The position numbers and the translations under genes were made by a program. 64,000 nucleotides of DNA, from contig JAWKNW010000017.1 in NCBI GenBank assembly GCA_041391505.1, positions 56,001-120,000 of the forward strand. Reading direction: 5' to 3'. Position 1 is the stretch's first letter. Every line of letters starts with the position of its first letter. The notes under the pieces were generated by a model. That model did no database searches. It was not told the origin of the DNA and saw only the letters and a program-made list of their open reading frames with translations. Of the stretch, positions 28,814 to 36,676 are shown piece by piece. The DNA comes from Rhodothermales bacterium (GTDB taxonomy: Bacteria; Bacteroidota; Rhodothermia; Rhodothermales; JAHQVL01).

Positions 28814-29107
28814 ATGAAGCCGGACAAGATCGTCAAAGAACTGGAAGAGGTCGCCCAGCAGCTCGGGCTGCAGGTTCGCCGTGAGCGCGGCAACTTTCGC
28901 GGCGGCCGATGCACCGTCTCCGGCCAGGAGACCATCGTCCTGAACCGCCATCACTTGCCGGATGTGCACGTGGTCGTGCTGGCGGAAAGCCTCCGGGAAA
29001 GTCCGCTCGAAGCGGTCTTCATGAAGCCGGCCGTGCGCAAAGCGCTCGAAGAGGCCTGGGACGCCATGCAGGCCATCGAGGTCGGAGAGATGGATGCCGC
29101 CGATTGA
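28814..29107 (+). CDS. Small protein of unknown function, coupled to the MBL hydrolase
   Basis: A 97-residue protein, MKPDKIVKELEEVAQQLGL, with predicted helix-strand-strand-helix content and the central segment CTVSGQETIVLNRHH. I do not recognise a named family, although it looks like a compact, well-conserved cytoplasmic protein. The ATG at 28814 is preferred; a TTG 15 nt upstream is in frame. The gene overlaps the start of the next one by 14 nt, so the two are almost certainly translated together. Confidence 0.75.
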   Translation: MKPDKIVKELEEVAQQLGLQVRRERGNFRGGRCTVSGQETIVLNRHHLPDVHVVVLAESLRESPLEAVFMKPAVRKALEEAWDAMQAIEVGEMDAAD

Positions 29108-29897
29108 CGACGCCGTTCGGGTAACCCTGCTCGGCACCGGCACATCGACGGGCATTCCCGTGATCGGATGCACGTGCAGGGTCTGCCTGTCGGGCGACCC
29201 CCGCGACAAGCGGTTGCGTTGCGCATGCCATGTGGAGGTCGACGGAATCCACCTGCTGATCGACGCCGGCCCCGACCTGCGAACCCAGGCGCTCCACGCC
29301 GGCCTGACGCGGATCGACGCGGTGCTGCTCACCCACCATCACTTCGACCATGTCGTCGGGCTCGACGACCTGCGGCCGTTTTTCTTCGACAACGCGGCAT
29401 CGATACCCTGTTATGCGCATCCCGATACGGCAGGGGTGCTCCGGGATATGTTCAGCTACATCTTCAGCGAGCGCACCTATCCCGGCGTGGCGAACCTCCG
29501 GATGGAGGCGGTAGTAGCGCCCTTCGAGGTGAAGGGGCGCTACGACCCCGGCCGCTCCGTGACCGTCACCCCGATCGAGGCCTTTCACGGCCGACTTCCG
29601 TTATACGGCTACCGCATCGGCCGTTTTGCGTATCTGACCGACACCAGCCGCATCCCCGAGGAGAGCCTGGCGCTGTTGAAGGGGCTGGATGTACTCGTCC
29701 TGGACGCCCTGCGCCACGAGCCCCATCCGGCGCATTTCACCATCGAGCAGGCCATCGACGTGGCCCGCGCGGTGGGAGCCAGGCAGACGTATTTTATCCA
29801 CATGACGCACCATATCCTGCACGCGGAAGAAGAGGCGCGGCTGCCCGCCGGCATGGCCCTGGCGTATGACGGCCTCACGTTCGATGTCTCTCGCTAG
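29094..29897 (+). CDS. MBL-fold metallo-hydrolase, PhnP-like
   Basis: Metallo-beta-lactamase-fold phosphodiesterase-type enzyme, 267 residues. Motifs are LLGTGTSTGIPVIGC at the N-terminus, a cysteine cluster CTCRVC (PhnP-type structural zinc), the metal-binding THHHFDHVVGL, YLTDTSRIPEE, and a histidine-rich HMTHHILH near the C-terminus. The family includes PhnP (cyclic phosphodiester hydrolysis), but no other phn gene is nearby, so the true substrate is open. It overlaps the preceding small gene by 14 nt and is followed 33 nt later by aroQ. Confidence 0.88.
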   Translation: MPPIDDAVRVTLLGTGTSTGIPVIGCTCRVCLSGDPRDKRLRCACHVEVDGIHLLIDAGPDLRTQALHAGLTRIDAVLLTHHHFDHVVGLDDLRPFFFDNAASIPCYAHPDTAGVLRDMFSYIFSERTYPGVANLRMEAVVAPFEVKGRYDPGRSVTVTPIEAFHGRLPLYGYRIGRFAYLTDTSRIPEESLALLKGLDVLVLDALRHEPHPAHFTIEQAIDVARAVGARQTYFIHMTHHILHAEEEARLPAGMALAYDGLTFDVSR

Positions 29898-29930
29898 CAA
29901 CCCAGCCCCGCGCCCGGGCGGTCTCCTGCC

Positions 29931-30353
29931 ATGAAACTGCTGATCCTGAACGGACCCAATCTCAACCTCCTCGGCTCGCGCGAGCCGCAAACCTACGGGC
30001 ACGCGACGCTCGCCGATCTCGAGCGGCAGCTGCGCCAGGCGTTCCCCGATGCCGCGCTCGCCTTTTTCCAGAGCAACCACGAAGGCGCCCTGATCGACGC
30101 CATCCATGCCGCCTTTCGGGACGGGACGCAGGGCATCGTGATCAATCCCGGCGCCTATACGCACACGTCGATCGCGCTGCGCGACGCCATCGCCGGCGTA
30201 GGGTTGCCGGTCGTCGAAGTGCATCTCTCGAACATCCACGCCCGGGAGGCCTTCCGCCACGTCTCGATGCTCGCGCCCGTCTGCGTGGGCCAGATCTGCG
30301 GCCTCGGGATGAAAGGGTACGAGCTGGCGGTGCGCTATCTGCTGGAGCGGTAA
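29931..30353 (+). CDS. aroQ: Type II 3-dehydroquinate dehydratase
   Basis: Third step of the shikimate pathway: dehydration of 3-dehydroquinate. It has 140 residues, the normal length for this dodecameric enzyme. Clear signatures are LLILNGPNLNLLGSREP at the N-terminus with the catalytic tyrosine in TYG, FFQSNHEGALIDAIH, VINPGAYTHTSIALRDA and VEVHLSNIHAREAFR. The stop codon runs directly into the short tandem repeat at 30352-30391. Confidence 0.97.
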   Translation: MKLLILNGPNLNLLGSREPQTYGHATLADLERQLRQAFPDAALAFFQSNHEGALIDAIHAAFRDGTQGIVINPGAYTHTSIALRDAIAGVGLPVVEVHLSNIHAREAFRHVSMLAPVCVGQICGLGMKGYELAVRYLLER

Positions 30354-30391
30354 GAAGCCCCAAAGGAAGAAGCCCCAAAGGAAGAAGCCCC
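30352..30391 (+). repeat. 15-bp tandem repeat, 2.7 copies, overlapping the aroQ stop
   Basis: AAGAAGCCCCAAAGG occurs at 30352-30366 and 30367-30381, then a partial AAGAAGCCCC at 30382-30391. The third copy supplies the left arm of the hairpin at 30384-30413. Confidence 0.9.
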
Positions 30392-30413
30392 AGTAGCGGG
30401 CTACCGAGGCTTC
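30384..30413 (+). terminator. Hairpin downstream of aroQ, possible terminator
   Basis: GAAGCC (30384-30389) pairs with GGCTTC (30408-30413) and GTAG (30393-30396) pairs with CTAC (30401-30404) around a CGGG tetraloop, with a small internal loop between. There is no T-run on the plus side. It lies between two convergent genes, so a termination role is plausible but weak. Confidence 0.45.
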
Positions 30414-30448
30414 AAGGAACATAGAGAGGTCTGGGACGCTGGACGCGA

Positions 30449-30661
30449 CTAGAAGTCTTCTTCGAAGTCGTCTTCGAAGTCGTCGTCCAGATCGTCAAAG
30501 TCATCGTCGAGGTCGTCATCGAGGTCGTCATCCTCGAAGTCGTCATCGTCGAGATCGTCATCAAGGTCATCGTCCTCGAATTCGTCGTCGTCGAAGTCGT
30601 CGTCGAAGTCGTCCTCGAAATCGTCGTCCTCGAAGCCTACCGGATGGAGTATATCCCGCAT
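30449..30661 (-). CDS. Extremely acidic Asp/Glu/Phe/Leu microprotein
   Basis: A 70-residue reading frame that starts MRDILHPVGF and then consists almost only of Asp and Glu broken by regularly spaced Phe or Leu (DDFEDD, DDDLDDD units) to the end, EEDF. The non-repetitive head and the regular hydrophobic spacing argue for a real protein, but the DNA is a trinucleotide-like GTC/TCG repeat and could be low-complexity noise. There is no clear ribosome site. It is divergent from the gene at 31010. The function is unknown; histone-like, metal-binding or RNA-mimic roles would be guesses. Confidence 0.5.
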   Translation of the reverse strand: MRDILHPVGFEDDDFEDDFDDDFDDDEFEDDDLDDDLDDDDFEDDDLDDDLDDDFDDLDDDFEDDFEEDF

Positions 30662-31009
30662 TGCAATACTTGGATTATGAAAGCGAAGCTGCCGAGACAG
30701 CAGGTTGAAAGAGCTGGATTGCTCACTCCTGTAATGAAGGCCTAAATTTAATACATGGTGGAAGCGAAAAAACCAGTGAAGCCGTTTTTTGTCGAGAAAA
30801 AAAGTGTGAAGACGCGTCTGAAACGCGTAATCGGCGTCTGAAGCCCGGCGAGGCGAAGCCGGAGGGCCGCGAACGGCCAAAAAAAGCGCCCGGATGGAAT
30901 CCACGGCCCGCGGTCCGGAGTACATTGCATCCGCCGCCACGTTGAGCCTTTGGCGACAGCACGCAGCCGGCGCCACCAAGTTGCACCAGTCCCGAGGAAA
31001 GGGCCACGC
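30662..31009. other. 348-bp divergent intergenic region
   Basis: Lies between the acidic microprotein gene (minus) and the small gene at 31010 (plus). It is less GC-rich near 30670-30830 and shows an A-rich segment around 30880. Open frames here lack protein-like composition. It presumably holds both promoters. Confidence 0.4.
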
Positions 31010-31408
31010 ATGAACGACTATAACGAAAGAAGCGCATACCCCCACGTTGAAGATTTTAAAGTGATGCGCCCGGAATACGTGGAGATGGAAGACGGCCTTT
31101 TCCAGGCCTCCATCACGATCGCTCCCTTCAAGGTGGTCGGGGTCAGCGCCACGAAAGCCGGCGCACGCCGCGCAGCCATCTACGAGTCGGCCAAAACGTA
31201 CCGTTCCTATCATCCCTCGTACCGCATCGATCCGCCCTATCCCGAGAAGTTTGTGGATCGCGACGGCGTACGCTGGGAACAGGTCTCCCCGATGAAACGC
31301 AGCGAACTCGGCGATTACCGGTTTGTCGATCAGGACGACTACGAGGACTTCGCCGATATCGAAACCATGCTGCTCTGGGATATCCGACCCGGCGAAACCG
31401 AAGAATAA
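31010..31408 (+). CDS. Small protein of unknown function with possible dsRNA-binding-like segment
   Basis: A 132-residue soluble protein. The start at 31010 (MNDYNERSAYPHVEDF) is favoured because GAGGAAAGG precedes it by about 8 nt. Residues 30-65 run strand-strand-helix: LFQASITIAPFKVVGVSATK, then AGARRAAIYESAKTY. This resembles the last strands and helix of a double-stranded-RNA-binding motif, where SKKxAKxxAA follows the third strand. The rest is rich in Tyr, Asp and Glu with no known motif. The next gene begins 44 nt downstream. Confidence 0.7.
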   Translation: MNDYNERSAYPHVEDFKVMRPEYVEMEDGLFQASITIAPFKVVGVSATKAGARRAAIYESAKTYRSYHPSYRIDPPYPEKFVDRDGVRWEQVSPMKRSELGDYRFVDQDDYEDFADIETMLLWDIRPGETEE

Positions 31409-31452
31409 CGGACGCTTCCGGATCTACCAGGCAGCCGATTCCGGAGAACTAC

Positions 31453-33741
31453 ATGCTTCGAATGCAGCAGGCGGCGGCCGGCATGATGCTGGCCGCTTTC
31501 GCCATTACATGGGTGGCATGCTCGGAGACGACGGCGGAGATCCCCACGGTGGTCGTCGACGTCCCGGATGACCCATGGCCTTCGCGCCAGCAGCTGTTCG
31601 AACGGTTCTTCGAGACGCGCCAGCTCCTCGTGGTTTACGGCGCATCGGATTCGCTCTCCGAGGCGGCCTACCGGCAGATGGCCCAGCGCTCGCCGGGACG
31701 CTGGCGCACCCTGCCCGATATGAAGCGCGCTGACGAAGTGGCCGATCTGGCCGCCGGCTCGGTGATGGTGATCGGGACGGCCACCTCGAATGCCCACCTC
31801 GCGCGCCTGGCCGGCAAACTCCCCGTTTCCTTCGACGCCGCCGGCTTTTCCTTCGCCGGCACCCGCTACGACGATCCCACGGATGTGCTGACGCTGGTGT
31901 TTCCCAACCCGGACAATCCCGAATTTCCGCTATTTCTCGTCGCCGGCAACCGCGACGCCGAAGTCGCGGCACAGGGCCAGGGACTCATCCGGATGTACGA
32001 CTACCAGATCGTCCGCGACGGCAAGCGGATCCGTCTGGGGCATTTTTCGCAGCAACCGGGCCGGCGATGGTCCCTGGATCCGGAGCAAGACTTCGACCTG
32101 CTCCATGGCACCGAGGCCGTGGCGGAGGCCGGCCCCCTCCGCATGCGGGCCGCGTCGAATACGCTGTCCCCTGCCCGCCTCGCCGCGCTGAAAGCCGGCC
32201 GCGAAGCCTTCCTCGAAAAACTCGAGACGCTGCTGGGCGTGAAGGACCTACCCGCGATCGACTACCACCTGTATTCGAGCATCCAGCAGAAGGCGCTGGT
32301 CACGGATAACATGCAACTCGCGCACGCGGACCCGACGAGCGGCGAGGTGCATGTGGCGATGCAGGAAGATATCGAACTGGCCGGCGACGCCCTCGGCATG
32401 GAAGCCGCGGTCGTGCTCGAACGGACGCTGGGCCGGCCCGCGCATCGCGCCCTGCTCGACGGCATCCGCATCGCCCTGACCGGCACCTGGTACGGACAGG
32501 ATCCGCATGGCTGGGCCGGCCGCATCGCCCGGGCCGGGCTGGCCCCCTCGCTCGATGTATTGCTGGATGACGCGCGGTATGCCGAATACCCGTCCTTCCT
32601 GCGCGAACCCGTGGCCGCCGAACTGGCCACGCTCCTCCTGGAAGCCGGCGACGGCTGGCGCGCGTCCTACGCCGCCGGCATCCCCGCCGACCGGCGCCCG
32701 GCGCTGGCGGCCGCGCTGACGCAGCGGCTGGAGGCCGCCGGCGAAGCGGCGCAAAACACGCCGGCCGTACCGCGGACGTATCCCGCGATGTTCAAAGGGT
32801 TCAACTTCGCGCACGAAGGGTTCGGCATTGTCAACGGATACGGCTCCCGCTCGGCCGTCGAGGCCCTGGCCTACATCCAGCGCATGGGCGCCAACGCGGT
32901 CTCGATCATCCCCTACTCGTTTGTGAACGACCCCAACGTGCCGATGGACCTGCCCATCCCGGAGTCCGCCGGCAGCGAGAACGATGCATCGGTGATCCAT
33001 GCCGCGCTGCAAGCGAAACGGCTGGGGATGCATGTGTCGATCAAGCCCCAGATCTGGGTCCGCGGCGGCTGGCCGGGTGATATCGAGATGGCTACCGAGG
33101 CGGATTGGGAGGCGTTCTTTCAGCACTACGAACGCTGGATCGGGCACTACGCCGTCATGGCCGAACTCTTCGGGCTGGATATGCTCTGCGTGGGCACGGA
33201 ACTCAGCAAGACCACGCTCACCCACCCGGATCGGTGGCGCACCATGACGGGGGAGTGGCGCCGGCTCTTCAGCGGTCCGCTCGTCTATGCCTCGAACTGG
33301 GGCGAAGAATTTGAAAACCTCGCCTTCTGGGATGCGTTCGACTACATCGCCGTGAACTCGTATTACCCGCTCAGCAGCGAAGACGCGCCCTCCGATCGCG
33401 CGCTGCGGAAAGGGGCCGAGGCGGCCGTGGCCCGGCTGGAAAAGGTGCACCGCCGGTACAATATGCCGATCCTCATCACCGAGATCGGCTTCCCGAGCAC
33501 CTCGATGCCCTGGAAGTCGCCCTGGCTCGAAAATCGGGAGTCCGGCGTCAATCTCGCCGATCAGGCCCGGTGCTACGAGGCCATTTGCCGCGCGCTGGAC
33601 GATCAATCCTGGCTCCGCGGCATCTACTGGTGGAAATGGCCCAGCTACCTCGATCGTGGCGGTGCGGATCAGCGTGGCTTTACGCCGAACGGCAAGCCGG
33701 CCGCCGACGTGGTCACCCAATGGTACGGCGCCTGGGAATAA
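31453..33741 (+). CDS. Lipoprotein with C-terminal GH113-like glycosidase domain
   Basis: A 762-residue exported lipoprotein; the lipobox cysteine is C23 (ITWVACSE). The N-terminal ~420 residues form a domain I do not recognise, beginning RQQLFERFFETRQLLVVYG. The C-terminal ~330 residues look like a TIM-barrel hydrolase close to family GH113 (beta-mannanase type): FKGFNFAHEGFG at the start, IKPQIWVRGGWPG, CVGTELSKTT with candidate acid/base E583, FDYIAVNSYYPL, ILITEIGFPS with candidate nucleophile E677, and IYWWKWPSY. The combination suggests a surface enzyme acting on polysaccharide, but the substrate cannot be read from sequence. A DUF2480 gene follows after 27 nt. Confidence 0.82.
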   Translation: MLRMQQAAAGMMLAAFAITWVACSETTAEIPTVVVDVPDDPWPSRQQLFERFFETRQLLVVYGASDSLSEAAYRQMAQRSPGRWRTLPDMKRADEVADLAAGSVMVIGTATSNAHLARLAGKLPVSFDAAGFSFAGTRYDDPTDVLTLVFPNPDNPEFPLFLVAGNRDAEVAAQGQGLIRMYDYQIVRDGKRIRLGHFSQQPGRRWSLDPEQDFDLLHGTEAVAEAGPLRMRAASNTLSPARLAALKAGREAFLEKLETLLGVKDLPAIDYHLYSSIQQKALVTDNMQLAHADPTSGEVHVAMQEDIELAGDALGMEAAVVLERTLGRPAHRALLDGIRIALTGTWYGQDPHGWAGRIARAGLAPSLDVLLDDARYAEYPSFLREPVAAELATLLLEAGDGWRASYAAGIPADRRPALAAALTQRLEAAGEAAQNTPAVPRTYPAMFKGFNFAHEGFGIVNGYGSRSAVEALAYIQRMGANAVSIIPYSFVNDPNVPMDLPIPESAGSENDASVIHAALQAKRLGMHVSIKPQIWVRGGWPGDIEMATEADWEAFFQHYERWIGHYAVMAELFGLDMLCVGTELSKTTLTHPDRWRTMTGEWRRLFSGPLVYASNWGEEFENLAFWDAFDYIAVNSYYPLSSEDAPSDRALRKGAEAAVARLEKVHRRYNMPILITEIGFPSTSMPWKSPWLENRESGVNLADQARCYEAICRALDDQSWLRGIYWWKWPSYLDRGGADQRGFTPNGKPAADVVTQWYGAWE

Positions 33742-33768
33742 TCGCTCTACGCACAGCTACATACCCAC

Positions 33769-34275
33769 ATGGAACCCATCGTCAACCGCGTCGCCGAGAG
33801 CGACATCGAGGTGTTCAACCTCGAAGCGCTCTGGGACGATCAGCCTGTTGTTTCGCTCGACCTCGCCCCCTATCTGGAGGACGGCTTCGTGCTGCGCGAG
33901 AAACCGTTCCGCGAAGCCATGCGCGCGCATGACTGGTCGCAGTACGCCGGCGCGCACGTGGCGGTATGCTGTTCTACCGATGCGATCCTGCCGACGTGGG
34001 CGTTCATGCTGGTGGGCTCGCGCCTGGACGGCGTGGCCCGCAGCGTCGCCTACGGGACGCCGGACGACCTGATCCGTGACTATTTCGTGCGCGCTCTCGA
34101 AGCCTTCGACTGGTCGGTCTACACGGATCGCATCGTGGTCGTGAAAGGATGCGCCAGCCGGGTCGTTCCCACCCACGCCTATGTCATCGCCACGCAAAAA
34201 CTCCAGCAGGTGGCGCGCAAGCTGATGTATGGCGAACCCTGCTCGTCGGTGCCCCTGTGGCGTAGGCCGGCTTGA
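33769..34275 (+). CDS. DUF2480 family protein
   Basis: A 168-residue cytoplasmic protein matching the Bacteroidota-restricted DUF2480 family: IVNRVAESDIEVFNLE, then LDLAPYLEDGFVLREKPFR, WSQYAGAHVAVCCSTDAILP and VVVKGCASRVVPTHAYV. Cysteines at CC and GC are typical. The function is not known. Its restriction to this phylum supports the taxonomic reading of the window. It lies 27 nt after the glycosidase-like lipoprotein. Confidence 0.85.
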   Translation: MEPIVNRVAESDIEVFNLEALWDDQPVVSLDLAPYLEDGFVLREKPFREAMRAHDWSQYAGAHVAVCCSTDAILPTWAFMLVGSRLDGVARSVAYGTPDDLIRDYFVRALEAFDWSVYTDRIVVVKGCASRVVPTHAYVIATQKLQQVARKLMYGEPCSSVPLWRRPA

Positions 34276-34308
34276 TCCCCGGTTGTTGTTGACCTAGCTT
34301 TCCCGGCC

Positions 34309-35490
34309 ATGGAAGACGCCCGCCTCCCCCCGCTCCCCGCCCGTACATCGCCAGACGAACAAACGCCCGGATTCCTGGAGCGGCTCAGCGCGGCCCCGGT
34401 GGTCCACCGCGCCATGGTCTACCGCCGCCGCTTCCGGCGCTGGGAGCCGATGCTGTTTTTTTTCGCCGGCGTGACGTGGGACGGCGCTACGCTGCGGCGC
34501 ATCGACTCGTGGTTCGATAGCCTCTTTCTGCTCGCGTACATCCTGCTGCTGGGCGGGCTGATCCTCGTCGCCCTCTTCGTGCAGCACGACCGATGGTCGC
34601 ATCCCCGCGTCGTACGATATCGCGAGTGGTTTCCCGCCGCCATCCAGTTTCTGATGGGGGCGCTCTTCAGCGCCTACTTCATCTTCTACCTCCAGAGCAC
34701 GTCGTTCCAGACCGAGTCCGTGATCTATCTCGTGATCCTGGGGGCGCTGCTCGTCGGCAACGAGTTCCTTCGCGAGCGACTGATCAACCCGTATTTCCTG
34801 TTCGCCCTGTACTTTCTGGCCTCGGCTACCTTTTTCACGTTCTTCCTGCCCGTCCTGACCAAGACGATGGGCTACGGGATGTTCTGGATCAGCAGCGTGT
34901 CCAGCCTCATCCTCATCGCGGCCATGCTGTACCTCCTGTGGCGGAAGCAGGTGCTGCCGCGACAGGGCGTGTACCCCCGGATCGCCGGCATCGTGCTCGG
35001 GCTGTTCGCGCTATTGCATCTCTTTTACGTCCAGAACTGGATCCCCCCCGTGCCGATGGCCATCCGGGATAGCGGCATCTATCATGGCATGCGCCGCGAA
35101 GCGGGCGCCTTCGCCTTCAAATACGAGCGGCCCGCCTGGTATGCCTTCTGGCGCGATTCCGACCGCACCTTTCGGTACGCCGAGGGCGATACGGTCTTCT
35201 GCTTTACCGCCGTTTTTGCGCCCACGGCCTTCGACACCGAGGTCTCGCACGTCTGGTATCGCTACGAGGAATCGTCCGACACCTGGGCGGTGCGCGACAC
35301 CATTCCGTTCCGTGTGCTCGGGGGCCGCGACAATGGTTTTCGGGGATACACCTACAAGCGATTCGTCGACCCCGGAGCCTGGCGCGTCGATGTGAAGACT
35401 GAGAACATGCGGACCCTGGGCCGGATTCGGTTCGACATCGTGCCCGTCGATTCGTCCGTCACCGATGTCGTCTGGGCGCGCTTCGACTAA
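34309..35490 (+). CDS. Polytopic membrane protein with C-terminal DUF2914 domain
   Basis: A 393-residue inner-membrane protein. After a soluble 60-residue N-terminus there are seven or so hydrophobic segments between residues 65 and 250 (for example LLAYILLLGGLILVALFV and YFLFALYFLASATFFTFFL). An extracytoplasmic C-terminal domain of about 120 residues carries the DUF2914 pattern: FCFTAVFAP, VSHVWYRYEE, DNGFRGYTYKRFVDPGAWRV and RTLGRIRFDI. DUF2914 proteins are uncharacterised; the domain looks like a beta-sandwich. It follows DUF2480 by 33 nt. Confidence 0.82.
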   Translation: MEDARLPPLPARTSPDEQTPGFLERLSAAPVVHRAMVYRRRFRRWEPMLFFFAGVTWDGATLRRIDSWFDSLFLLAYILLLGGLILVALFVQHDRWSHPRVVRYREWFPAAIQFLMGALFSAYFIFYLQSTSFQTESVIYLVILGALLVGNEFLRERLINPYFLFALYFLASATFFTFFLPVLTKTMGYGMFWISSVSSLILIAAMLYLLWRKQVLPRQGVYPRIAGIVLGLFALLHLFYVQNWIPPVPMAIRDSGIYHGMRREAGAFAFKYERPAWYAFWRDSDRTFRYAEGDTVFCFTAVFAPTAFDTEVSHVWYRYEESSDTWAVRDTIPFRVLGGRDNGFRGYTYKRFVDPGAWRVDVKTENMRTLGRIRFDIVPVDSSVTDVVWARFD

Positions 35491-35538
35491 ACCCGCCTCC
35501 GGAAACCGCCAGGGTGCCCGGGGCTTTGCCTGGAGTAG

Positions 35539-36303
35539 ATGATGAAGATCGATCTGACGGACCGACGCGTTCTCGTAACCGGCGCCAGCCGTGGCATCGG
35601 CGCCGCGCTGGCGAAAGCGCTCGCCGGCGCCGGCGCGCGCGTGGGTATCCACTACAATCGGCGTCGGGACGAGGCGGAGGCCCTGGCGGCCTCGCTCGGC
35701 GCGGAGCACCCGCTGCTGCAGGCGGACCTCGCGGATCCGCATGCCTGCGCCCGGCTGTGGGATGAGGCGGCCGCCGCGCTCGGCGGCGTCGATGTGCTGG
35801 TAAACAACGCCGGCGTGTCGCCCCATATGGCGCTCGACGCCGATCTCGATGCGTGGCTGCGCGACTGGGAGCTTACCATGGGCGTCAATCTGCGCGCGGC
35901 GGAGATCCTGTCTCGTAGCGCCGTGGCGCATTTCCGGCAGCAGCCGGCCGGAGGGCGCATCATTCATATCGCGTCCCGCGCCGCGTTCCGGGGCGATCAG
36001 CCGGAATACATCACCTACGCGGCGTCCAAAGCCGGCATGGTGGCGCTTTCACGATCCATCGCGCGGGCGTTCGGAAAGGAGGGCGTACGGTCGTTCGTCG
36101 TGGCCCCGGGTTTTACGCGCACGGAGATGGCGCAGGAATTTATCGATGCCTTCGGAGAGCATCATGTTATCAAGGACCTCGCGCTCGAGCGGTTGACCGA
36201 ACCCGAGGACATCGCCCCGCTCGTCGTCCTGCTCGCCAGCGGAATGGCTGACCACGCTACAGGTACGAGCATCGACGTCAATGCCGGCAGTTACGTTCGC
36301 TGA
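35539..36303 (+). CDS. Short-chain dehydrogenase/reductase (FabG-like)
   Basis: NAD(P)-dependent oxidoreductase of 254 residues with the classical SDR signatures: cofactor motif TGASRGIG at 14-21, NNAG at 89-92, active-site serine S146 (IIHIASRAAF), Y160 and K164 in YAASK, and the C-terminal TGTSIDVNAGSYV. It resembles 3-oxoacyl-ACP reductases but lies outside any fatty-acid cluster, so substrate assignment stays open. Two consecutive ATG codons (35539 and 35542) make the exact start ambiguous by one residue. The stop is 15 nt from that of the convergent FecR-like stub. Confidence 0.92.
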   Translation: MMKIDLTDRRVLVTGASRGIGAALAKALAGAGARVGIHYNRRRDEAEALAASLGAEHPLLQADLADPHACARLWDEAAAALGGVDVLVNNAGVSPHMALDADLDAWLRDWELTMGVNLRAAEILSRSAVAHFRQQPAGGRIIHIASRAAFRGDQPEYITYAASKAGMVALSRSIARAFGKEGVRSFVVAPGFTRTEMAQEFIDAFGEHHVIKDLALERLTEPEDIAPLVVLLASGMADHATGTSIDVNAGSYVR

Positions 36304-36317
36304 TAGGCCGCCCCGGG

Positions 36318-36626
36318 TCAGCGTGCCGGGATTGGATTGAACTGGAGCAAATAGATGATTTGCGCGGCCTCGTCGGCCATGCGCTGATTATCAAAACGAG
36401 ACGTGAGCCATTCTTCCCAATAAAGCTGCTCTTCCTGGCTTGCGCGGCTCAACACCCAGCGGCGGAACGAGTCGTTGACAAGAAGCGCTTCCAGGGTATC
36501 TGAAGGCCGCTTGCGTTCCGGGCGCGGTGAATTGGATTCAGAAAACGACGAATGTATCACTGGATTGCGGGCGGGGAGCCGATCCAACAGGTGGGGGCCT
36601 GATGTTTGGAGCAATCCAACAACCAT
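36318..36626 (-). pseudogene. FecR-type anti-sigma N-terminal module, stand-alone or truncated
   Basis: Encodes about 102 residues. The C-terminal half, LEALLVNDSFRRWVLSRASQ then YWEEWLTSRFDNQRMADEAAQ, reads like the N-terminal sigma-binding helices of Bacteroidota FecR proteins. Normal FecR proteins continue into a membrane helix and periplasmic FecR domain (300 residues or more); here a stop follows LLQFNPIPAR. No ECF sigma factor gene or TonB receptor is adjacent. It could be a remnant of a deleted anti-sigma gene or a functional soluble anti-sigma fragment. The ATG at 36626 is the longest credible start; a shorter protein beginning near residue 45 is equally possible. Confidence 0.5.
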
Positions 36627-36676
36627 ACCATTCCGAACCCGAGATGTGGCAGGTGTGTGGACGGGGTATCCCGTTT

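Noticed and set aside
30352..30391. CRISPR-like repeat array after aroQ
   Set aside because: The 15-bp units are directly abutting without spacers, so it is a simple tandem repeat.
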